Positions 8,018 to 15,447 of a stretch of DNA of 20,972 nucleotides are shown here, in pieces; positions within the stretch are counted from its first letter, which is position 1; each line of letters opens with the position of its first letter. Origin of the DNA: JBCCTX01 sp964652565 (GTDB lineage Bacteria; Bacteroidota; Bacteroidia; J057). The notes under the pieces are model-generated. The model ran no database searches and had not been told where the DNA came from. It worked only from the letters and a program-made list of their open reading frames with translations. The translations under genes were made by a program, and so were the position numbers. The stretch covers positions 1 through 20,972 of the forward strand of contig CAZZEC010000104.1 in NCBI GenBank assembly GCA_964652565.1. Reading direction: 5' to 3'.

Positions 8018-9613
8018 ATGGCATCACTCGCTTCCAAGGATAGTACCTTGGGTTTTGAAGGGGCAAAACATTTGCTACATAGAACTACCTTCTTCGTAAC
8101 GAAGGATCGCATAGAGGAATTGGCATCTCTTACTCCTCATCAGGCAGTCAACCTCCTGACAGAACCAGAAGATTTGACCCTGCCAGAAGGTCCTATCTCA
8201 TATATCAATAAAGTTCCTTTTCTCACTACAAACCAGGATCCGGGTATCCCTAGTAGTATGAAGCATTTACTGACTAAAAGCTGGATCATTCAGGAGCTAG
8301 CCAGAGGTAAATCTATTCGTCAAAAATTAGCATTTTTCAATCATACATTATTTATCACAGATTTTGGTTCTCCTCAGCAAGGGTTTGATTACTGGCGACT
8401 GATGATGCAGTATGCAAATGGAAATCTCAAGGAACTTGCATACAAAGTTACGCTCAACCCCAGAATGCTCAATTATCTCAACAATCGTATCAATACTCAT
8501 CAAAGCCCTAATGAAAATTATGCCCGAGAATTTTTAGAACTCTTTACAATACGAAAAGGGACTCAAATCGGGAGAGATGACTACACGAATTACACAGAGC
8601 ACGACGTAAGACAGGCAGCAAGGGTGTTGACAGGGTTTACAGATAAAGATAGATATCCCCTACCTGTAGATCACGATACAGGTCTACAGATGGGGTATGG
8701 AAAAATTAGAAATCACGACAAGGAGGACAAAACCTTTAGTAAAGCATTTGGAAACAGGGTAATAAGAGGTGCACAGTCCGAAACAGATATGTATCGCGAA
8801 TTATGGGACTTCATAGAGATGATATTTGACCAGGTTGAAACGGCAAGATCCTTTGTCAGAAGAATGTATAGATTCTTTGTATCGGATTACATTGATGATC
8901 AAATAGAGCAGGATATTATTGAACCCTTAGCCATAGAACTCCAACACAACGATTATGAAATGCAACCTGTGATAAACAAACTACTTATAAGCCAACATTT
9001 TTATGATGAAGATGGAGGACATGTAGCAGTCAGGGGTAGTAAAATAAAATCCGGGATGGAGATGATGTTTACTACATTTAATATGTTTTTAGAAGACAAT
9101 ATCCCCGATCCATACGAAGAAACAGAGTTTTATTTTAAAGATCTTTGGAGACAGATCAAATATTATGCAAGTAGTTATGGGCTGAGATTGATGGTCCCTG
9201 ACAATGTAGAAGGGTATGGAGGATTTTACAATGGACCCAACTACAGCAAAAACTGGATCAATGGAATTACGATCCTGGAGCGCCTGGAAATGGGTAAGCT
9301 TCTATTAACGCCTAACAAATTGATTCCGGCACCACTTGAAATAGATCTTGCATCGTTTGTTAAAAGAACCTTTCATAATCATGCAGATGCAAGCAGTATA
9401 GTCAACCAAATATTGGATCTACTATTGGTCATTTCTCCCGATGATTCCCGAAGGCAAGTATTTACACAGATTTTTTTGGGAAACGCCAGTGAAGAAGACT
9501 GGAAACAGGAATGGGAGATGTATCTGGTATCAGATGACCCTACCGATGTTACTCAACACTTAAAAGAATTATGTATTGCAGTGATGAGTTCGCCAGATTA
9601 TCAGGTTTTTTGA
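8018..9613 (+). CDS. DUF1800 family protein
   Basis: A 531-residue protein assigned to DUF1800 from its N-terminal FEGAKHLLHRTTFF helix, the KLAFFNHTLF segment, and the hallmark NENYAREFLELFT at 165-177 followed by HDVRQAARVLTGF. DUF1800 has no established biochemical function but is very often encoded directly before a DUF1501 protein, as here. The N-terminus carries no signal peptide. An in-frame TGA at 8003 shortly before ATG 8018 rules out an upstream extension, so the protein appears leaderless. The stop lies 30 nt before the DUF1501 start, supporting a two-gene operon. It may be cytoplasmic, or it may be exported bound to the Tat-type partner, which is inference. Confidence 0.9.
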   Translation: MASLASKDSTLGFEGAKHLLHRTTFFVTKDRIEELASLTPHQAVNLLTEPEDLTLPEGPISYINKVPFLTTNQDPGIPSSMKHLLTKSWIIQELARGKSIRQKLAFFNHTLFITDFGSPQQGFDYWRLMMQYANGNLKELAYKVTLNPRMLNYLNNRINTHQSPNENYAREFLELFTIRKGTQIGRDDYTNYTEHDVRQAARVLTGFTDKDRYPLPVDHDTGLQMGYGKIRNHDKEDKTFSKAFGNRVIRGAQSETDMYRELWDFIEMIFDQVETARSFVRRMYRFFVSDYIDDQIEQDIIEPLAIELQHNDYEMQPVINKLLISQHFYDEDGGHVAVRGSKIKSGMEMMFTTFNMFLEDNIPDPYEETEFYFKDLWRQIKYYASSYGLRLMVPDNVEGYGGFYNGPNYSKNWINGITILERLEMGKLLLTPNKLIPAPLEIDLASFVKRTFHNHADASSIVNQILDLLLVISPDDSRRQVFTQIFLGNASEEDWKQEWEMYLVSDDPTDVTQHLKELCIAVMSSPDYQVF

Positions 9614-9643
9614 TTTGTTGGGAATAACTATTTGAGAATAAAT

Positions 9644-12600
9644 ATGAATAGAAGAGACTTTCTAAAAATAAGCGCTCCATTGGGAATGACTCCCTTTTTG
9701 CTCAATAGCTTACCTGTGAGGGCATTTGCTGCACCAGAGTTGGCAGCAGAGGGTTGTGTATATTCAGATAGAGCCATCGTGCTTGTATATCTTGGAGGAG
9801 GTAATGATGGGATCAATAATTTGGTGCCTATAGACCAATATGATCTCTACGCTAATATCAGACCTAATTTGAGACTTCCACTCCAAAGTCTGGTTTCGTT
9901 AGATCAGCAACTAGATATCACACAGGCAGTCAGTCTCCATCCTAGCATGACACCTGTGAAGGATATATATGAGCAGGGAAAGTTAAACATTGTTCAAGGT
10001 GTAGGATATCCCTTCCCCAATCGTTCTCATTTCAAATCCAGTGATATTATGATGACTGGAGGAGATGGACTGGATCAGAATCACTCTATTCAGACGGGTT
10101 GGATGGGAAGATATTTGGAAAGTTATTACAATGGTTTTGAAGAATACCTGTCTCAGGAGCTTCCCGATCCTTTGGGGGTGATCCTGGGAGGGCCTAGTCT
10201 GGGTTTTCATACGCACGCTCAGCATTCAGTGGAAGTAGAACTCACAAATGTAGGAGGCTTCTTGCAAAATGTATTGAGTGTCAATACGGGAGTAGCTTTG
10301 GGGACACTCCCCAACAATGCCTACGGAGATCAATTGCGTCATATTCTTCAAACTGAGAATAGCCTCAATAAATACGCGAAGAAGGTAGATGAGGTATATC
10401 GAAAAGGCAGGAATACAGAAAGTTATCCCCATGCCAGAGGATTGGGATACCAACTAAAAATGGTCGCAAGATTGCTGAGTGGAGGATCTCGTACAAAAAT
10501 ATTTATTACAACCCTTGCATCATTTGACACGCATGCAAATCAGGTAGTACAAGGTGATACTGTGAAAGGTTGGCACAGCTCACTATTGGGAGATCTTTCT
10601 CAGGCATTACGCGCATTCCAAAAAGATCTACATCAATTGAATGTTGAAGATCGTGTAATGACGGTAGTATTTTCAGAATTTGGAAGAAAGATAACGGAAA
10701 ATGCCAATAAAGGGACAGATCATGGAACATTGGGACCCATGTATGTCATGGGAAGTCAAGTACAAGCGGGTATGACTGGAAAGAATATAAGGATTGATCC
10801 CGAACTTCTCAACGGAGGAGCACCGGATGTAGATAAGCAATTGCAATACGATTACAGACAAGTGTTTGGAACACTGCTACAAGATTGGTTAGGTGCCAGA
10901 AATGAAGATTTGGATCAAGCCAAATTTATGGATTACATGACGGAAAAACCGGCGCTTATTGCAACCCATTCAGTAGTAGATCCCTCGTCATATGGCTGTC
11001 AGGATTTGTCCTATCAGACTCGGGTCCATTTTGGTGAATTGGGCCGCAAGCGAATTCTTCAACAAAGAGAACACCAATGGCACGATGTATACTTTCAACA
11101 AAGCTATGAGGATCCCGTTGTGGTTGTCTCTCCTGTGAGTTATAGAGGATCGCAGGCATGCACTACCCGTATACAGCAGATCGGAGATCAGCAATTTCAA
11201 TGCAAGATCCACGAATGGGAATATATGGATGGCAGGCATGTACAAGAAGAAATCTGCTATTGGATTATGGAGGCAGGAGTCTATCACTTAGAGGGAGAAA
11301 ATACCATCATGGCTGGCAATACACTATTAAACCATCAGTGGTTGTATATCCCCTTCCCTACTCCATTTGAAACAGAACCTGTGGTGCTGGCACACTGTAA
11401 TTCTGTGAATGATCCCAGGGCAGTAGTTATCAGGATCAAACATATAAACACAGAAGGATGTTGGATGTGCTTACAATCTGAGGAAGGAGAGGGAGTTCAT
11501 TTTACTCCTGAGAACGTGGGTTGGATAGCTGTTGAACCCTATATTAAATATCATGGAAATCGCATGGAGGCAGGAAGAAGTGGCACTGTCGTCAGCAGCG
11601 ATTGGCATCATATTCATTTCAATAACCAATATGCACATACTCCCTATTTCTTTGCGGGATTACAATCTTTTGAAGAAGCAGATCCCGCACATTTGAGATG
11701 GAATCATCTGAATAAAGAGGGGGTAGAAATATTTGTTCAGGAAGAAACCTCACTGGATAAGGAAATCCAACACATAGCAGAGGATTGCGGCTATGTAGCG
11801 ATCGAGTCTGCCCTTTTAACAGGACAACACAATGACTCCCAACATGCATTACAGCCGACCTTGAGGACAAATCATGGCAACAATTTCGCACATATCATTT
11901 CTGAAACTTATCAAACCCATCATCAGCGTGTGTCAACTAAGAAATTCGATTCTTCTTTTCTTCTGCAGCGATCTCTACATACATCATTTTACTATCATCC
12001 TGAACAATCATTGAGTGGATATCACGAGACACACGTGTATGGACTTATCGTTCCTCCCGTTTCGGGAGACTACACCTTTTGGATAGCCGGCCAACAAGGA
12101 GCCACCTTATTACTAAGCAAAAAAGATGATCCAGAAACCTATCTTACTTTAGCAGAAGTACCTCAATCCACACGTTTAAACCAATGGGAGTCATCAGATC
12201 AACAAGTATCATCTGATGTCCATTTATTATCTGGTAATGAATACTTGCTACGAGTGAAGTACCATTTCACAGGTCAGAATGCAGGAATTGCAGTAGGATG
12301 GAAACAACCTGATGGTACAGTTGAAAGACCCATTCATGGACAACATTTCATTCCTTTTGTTACCCAGATTAAGAACCACAATCTAGCAAATCTTGAATTA
12401 GATAGTTCTAATGTCGCCCATTCTTCTCTTTCTCTTCACCCCTACCCCAATCCTTTTCAGGATACGCTTTATTTAAGGGTTGGAAATCCAATAAATAAAC
12501 GAGTAAAAGTTGAACTATTCGATGCTTCAGGACGCATAGTACTTTCCCAGCATCACGAAATACAGAAGTCTCCCATTTCAATTCCTATAGATCAATTATC

Positions 12601-12670
12601 TTCCGGTGCGTATATATTGAGAGTGGATGCGGGTGGAAAGGTAGTTACTAAGAATCTTGTCAAGTTATAA
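9644..12670 (+). CDS. DUF1501 protein with three tandem modules, PA14 domain and T9SS sorting domain
   Basis: A 1,008-residue exported mosaic protein. ATG 9644 is preferred over TTG 9632 because it gives the twin-arginine leader MNRRDFLKI followed by a hydrophobic stretch ending near AFA. DUF1501 occupies about 35-435, with LVYLGGGNDGINNLVPI, FPNRSHFKSSDIMMTG, LASFDTHANQV and FSEFGRKITENANKGTDHG; I recall the family being placed near the alkaline phosphatase/sulfatase fold. Three tandem modules follow, their conserved Trp at 479, 566 and 654 (spacing 87-88). They share a W-x-x-[IV]-x-[FP] start and a P-[VY]-[VF] strand and look like H-type-lectin-like β-sandwiches (tentative). A PA14-like domain (about 770-906, with SGDYTFWIAG) may bind carbohydrate. 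Residues 928-1008 are a T9SS type A domain (YPNPF, then LSSGAYILRV). Expected destination: the cell surface or outside. Confidence 0.9.
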   Translation: MNRRDFLKISAPLGMTPFLLNSLPVRAFAAPELAAEGCVYSDRAIVLVYLGGGNDGINNLVPIDQYDLYANIRPNLRLPLQSLVSLDQQLDITQAVSLHPSMTPVKDIYEQGKLNIVQGVGYPFPNRSHFKSSDIMMTGGDGLDQNHSIQTGWMGRYLESYYNGFEEYLSQELPDPLGVILGGPSLGFHTHAQHSVEVELTNVGGFLQNVLSVNTGVALGTLPNNAYGDQLRHILQTENSLNKYAKKVDEVYRKGRNTESYPHARGLGYQLKMVARLLSGGSRTKIFITTLASFDTHANQVVQGDTVKGWHSSLLGDLSQALRAFQKDLHQLNVEDRVMTVVFSEFGRKITENANKGTDHGTLGPMYVMGSQVQAGMTGKNIRIDPELLNGGAPDVDKQLQYDYRQVFGTLLQDWLGARNEDLDQAKFMDYMTEKPALIATHSVVDPSSYGCQDLSYQTRVHFGELGRKRILQQREHQWHDVYFQQSYEDPVVVVSPVSYRGSQACTTRIQQIGDQQFQCKIHEWEYMDGRHVQEEICYWIMEAGVYHLEGENTIMAGNTLLNHQWLYIPFPTPFETEPVVLAHCNSVNDPRAVVIRIKHINTEGCWMCLQSEEGEGVHFTPENVGWIAVEPYIKYHGNRMEAGRSGTVVSSDWHHIHFNNQYAHTPYFFAGLQSFEEADPAHLRWNHLNKEGVEIFVQEETSLDKEIQHIAEDCGYVAIESALLTGQHNDSQHALQPTLRTNHGNNFAHIISETYQTHHQRVSTKKFDSSFLLQRSLHTSFYYHPEQSLSGYHETHVYGLIVPPVSGDYTFWIAGQQGATLLLSKKDDPETYLTLAEVPQSTRLNQWESSDQQVSSDVHLLSGNEYLLRVKYHFTGQNAGIAVGWKQPDGTVERPIHGQHFIPFVTQIKNHNLANLELDSSNVAHSSLSLHPYPNPFQDTLYLRVGNPINKRVKVELFDASGRIVLSQHHEIQKSPISIPIDQLSSGAYILRVDAGGKVVTKNLVKL
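11080..11820 (+). repeat. Coding region for three tandem ~88-residue modules
   Basis: Within the DUF1501 gene, three units share a pattern: a Trp, then [IV]-x-F, then Y or F before a P-V/Y-V/F strand, an R-centred strand, an E-rich segment, and a closing G-Y/W-x-x-x-E. The anchor Trp codons start near 11078, 11339 and 11603. Sequence identity between units is low, so this is an old protein-level duplication rather than a DNA repeat. Confidence 0.6.
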
Positions 12671-12969
12671 GCTAATATGAAAAAGTAATGATATTTGTGT
12701 GAGGTGGATTGAGGGACTAAAATAAAGATTAATCCTATTAAATAATATTGTCCACACTTTTACTACAATGAGGTATCCAAAAGGATTATTCCTCAACAAG
12801 ATTTATAATTGAAAATTGTTTTCGACAGCCATTCTTATTGGAGATGATTAAACGGTATACCCATAAAAAAAACTAATCCTAATCTCATAAGTTAAACTTA
12901 TAATCACATAGTCTTAATAAATAAAGATTATCCTACCTTAGGAAAATAATTAAACAAAAACTGCAAAAC
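12671..12969. other. katG upstream region, no gene seen
   Basis: These 299 bp are AT-rich without a coding frame. They hold an imperfect direct repeat, AATAAAGATTAATCCTA (12721-12737) and AATAAAGATTATCCTA (12920-12935), identical apart from one inserted base. Related ATTA/TCCT strings occur near 12784 and 12875. A perfect palindrome is described separately. I see no terminator for the DUF1501 operon. Confidence 0.45.
12887..12901. promoter_or_regulatory. Perfect 7-1-7 palindrome upstream of katG, candidate operator
   Basis: ATAAGTT-A-AACTTAT is an exact inverted repeat with a one-base spacer, ending 68 nt before the katG start. The 7-1-7 geometry recalls Fur/PerR-family boxes, but the bases fit the PerR consensus poorly. 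If TACCTTAG at 12934-12941 is the -7 box, the palindrome sits at an activator-like distance upstream. The regulator is unknown. Confidence 0.4.
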
Positions 12970-15225
12970 ATGGAACATACTCATTCAGGAACATCAAACG
13001 GTAATGGAAATACCAGTTATAACGTAAATAGCGAAAGTAAATGCCCATTTATGCATGGCCCGCTCAACCACAGTGCGGGTGCTGGTACTTCGAATCGCGA
13101 CTGGTGGCCCAACCAATTAAACCTTAGTATACTTCGTCAACATTCTTCTCTATCCAATCCCATGGATGAGGAGTTTGACTATGCAGAGGAATTTAAGAAT
13201 CTCGATCTGGCTGCGGTAAAACAGGATCTCTATGAATTAATGACGGATTCTCAGGATTGGTGGCCAGCTGATTATGGTCATTATGGTCCCTTCTTCATCC
13301 GTATGGCATGGCACAGTGCAGGTACCTATCGTATTGCAGATGGTCGTGGAGGTTCTGGTGCAGGAACTCAGCGTTTTGCACCACTGAATAGCTGGCCTGA
13401 TAATGCAAACCTAGACAAAGCACGCCTATTGCTGTGGCCTATCAAGCAGAAATATGGAAAGAAAATTTCTTGGGCGGACTTAATGATCCTGGCAGGAAAC
13501 TGTGCATTGGAGTCTATGGGATTTAAGACTTTTGGATTTGCAGGTGGACGTGAGGATGTGTGGGAACCTGAGGAAGACGTATACTGGGGAGCTGAGACTG
13601 AATGGCTAGGTGATAAACGGTACACTGGAGATAGAGAACTGGAAAATCCCCTTGGTGCTGTTCAAATGGGGCTTATCTATGTGAACCCAGAAGGTCCCAA
13701 TGGTAATCCCGACCCATTAGCAGCAGCGAGAGATATACGTGAGACCTTTGGCCGCATGGCTATGAATGACTACGAAACGGTTGCCTTAATCGCTGGTGGT
13801 CATACATTTGGTAAGACGCATGGCGCTGCTGATCCAACTAAATATGTAGGCAGAGAACCTGCAGGTGCTACGATTGAAGAGCAGAGTCTGGGTTGGAAAA
13901 ATACGTACGGTACGGGAAATGCACAGTACACCATTACTAGTGGATTGGAAGGTGCATGGACTACTACCCCAACCAAGTGGAGCAATAACTACTTTGAAAA
14001 TTTATTCGGATACGAATGGGAATTGACAAAAAGTCCTGCAGGTGCTCATCAATGGAAACCTAAAGGTAATGCAGGAGCGGGATTGGTACCAGATGCACAT
14101 GACTCATCCAAAACACACGCTCCCTTCATGCTAACAACGGATATTGCATTAAAAGTAGATCCTGCATACGAACCCATTTCCAGACATTTTTATGAAAATC
14201 CTGAAGAACTAGCAGATGCGTTTGCACGTGCTTGGTATAAACTCACTCACCGAGACATGGGACCTATCACTCGTTTTTTAGGACCAGAGGTGCCTCAGGA
14301 AGAATTGATCTGGCAAGATCCCGTTCCAGCTGTAGACCATGATCTGATCGATACAAATGATATCGCAGAGCTAAAAGATAAGATTTTGGCTTCTGGACTG
14401 ACAGTATCACAGTTAGTATCTACTGCCTGGGCATCAGCTTCTACCTTCCGTGGTTCTGACAAACGTGGAGGCGCGAATGGAGGACGTCTAAGACTAGCCC
14501 CTCAGAAAGATTGGGAAGTGAATAATCCAGCTCACTTGGCAATAGTGTTGGAGAAGTACGAAGGAATTCAAAAAGCATTTAATAATGTAAAATCTGGAAA
14601 TAAGAAAGTTTCTATCGCTGATCTCATCGTATTAGGTGGCTGTGCAGGAATTGAAAAGGCAGCTAAAGATGCTGGGCATGAAATTACTGTACCCTTTACA
14701 CCTGGACGTACCGATGCTACTGAAGAACAAACAGATGTAGAGTCATTTGAAGTACTTGAGCCATTTGTAGATGGATTCAGAAACTATATGAGAGGTCGCT
14801 ATTCAGTTTCTTCTGAAGAACTCCTGCTCGACAAAGCCCAATTGATGACACTGACAGCTCCTGAAATGACAGTTCTCATTGGAGGTATGCGTGTACTAAA
14901 TACCAATTATGATCAAACCCATCATGGAGTATTCACTGATCGTCCAGGGATTCTGACTAATGATTTCTTTGTAAATCTACTCGATTTGGGAATAAGCTGG
15001 AAGGCAAAGAATGAAGCACAAGAGACTTTTGAGGGACGCGATCGTAAGACAGGTGAATTAAAATGGACAGGAACTCGTATAGATCTTATTATTGGGTCTA
15101 ATTCAGAACTTCGCGCTATCGCAGAAGTATATGGATGTAGTGATTCTCAAGAGAAATTCTTGAAAGATTTTGTAGCTGCATGGGATAAGGTGATGAATCT
15201 CGATCGCTTCGAATTGGCGAAATAA
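12970..15225 (+). CDS. katG: Catalase-peroxidase KatG
   Basis: A 751-residue haem enzyme that breaks down hydrogen peroxide (catalase plus peroxidase activity); full length for the family, with both N- and C-terminal peroxidase-like domains. The active site is complete. Distal Arg111, Trp114 and His115 lie in RMAWHSAGTYR, and proximal His278 is in GGHTFGKTHG. Trp114, Tyr237 (GLIYVNPEGP) and Met263 (RMAMNDYETV) align with the cross-linked Trp-Tyr-Met cofactor of Mycobacterium KatG. The N-terminal SESKCPFMHG is typical. There is no signal peptide, so it is cytoplasmic. The gene appears monocistronic: about 300 bp of upstream DNA holds an operator-like palindrome, and a strong hairpin terminator follows. 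Peroxide-responsive regulation is expected for the family but not proven here. Confidence 0.98.
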   Translation: MEHTHSGTSNGNGNTSYNVNSESKCPFMHGPLNHSAGAGTSNRDWWPNQLNLSILRQHSSLSNPMDEEFDYAEEFKNLDLAAVKQDLYELMTDSQDWWPADYGHYGPFFIRMAWHSAGTYRIADGRGGSGAGTQRFAPLNSWPDNANLDKARLLLWPIKQKYGKKISWADLMILAGNCALESMGFKTFGFAGGREDVWEPEEDVYWGAETEWLGDKRYTGDRELENPLGAVQMGLIYVNPEGPNGNPDPLAAARDIRETFGRMAMNDYETVALIAGGHTFGKTHGAADPTKYVGREPAGATIEEQSLGWKNTYGTGNAQYTITSGLEGAWTTTPTKWSNNYFENLFGYEWELTKSPAGAHQWKPKGNAGAGLVPDAHDSSKTHAPFMLTTDIALKVDPAYEPISRHFYENPEELADAFARAWYKLTHRDMGPITRFLGPEVPQEELIWQDPVPAVDHDLIDTNDIAELKDKILASGLTVSQLVSTAWASASTFRGSDKRGGANGGRLRLAPQKDWEVNNPAHLAIVLEKYEGIQKAFNNVKSGNKKVSIADLIVLGGCAGIEKAAKDAGHEITVPFTPGRTDATEEQTDVESFEVLEPFVDGFRNYMRGRYSVSSEELLLDKAQLMTLTAPEMTVLIGGMRVLNTNYDQTHHGVFTDRPGILTNDFFVNLLDLGISWKAKNEAQETFEGRDRKTGELKWTGTRIDLIIGSNSELRAIAEVYGCSDSQEKFLKDFVAAWDKVMNLDRFELAK

Positions 15226-15257
15226 AAATCTAAACTTAAAGCTTTGCTTTAAACATT

Positions 15258-15291
15258 GAAGGTGGCCCATTGATAGCCACCTTCTCCTTTT
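15258..15291 (+). terminator. Rho-independent terminator of katG
   Basis: A perfect 9-bp stem, GAAGGTGGC (15258-15266) with GCCACCTTC (15276-15284), encloses a 9-nt loop and is followed by a T-rich TCCTTTT tail. It lies 32 nt after the katG stop. Confidence 0.85.
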
Positions 15292-15447
15292 ATGGGGTAA
15301 TACGTGAACTTCGGTATAGTTTAGGTTAATAAACTAATATTACATTTTTATATTAAGTCATATTAATGGTGTACTTTCACTCGTCAATACCTCATGCACT
15401 TCTATTTTTTACTTAATTTGATCATCTATTCCCAATCCACACTCTCC

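Noticed and set aside
10988..11370. Overlapping open frames inside the DUF1501 gene on both strands
   Set aside because: They are shadows of the long plus-strand frame, which carries recognisable domains throughout.
15317..15336. TAGTTTA/TAAACTA hairpin as terminator of the barrel gene
   Set aside because: The 7-bp stem is mostly A/T and lacks a T-run in the minus-strand direction; it also lies over 110 nt from the stop.
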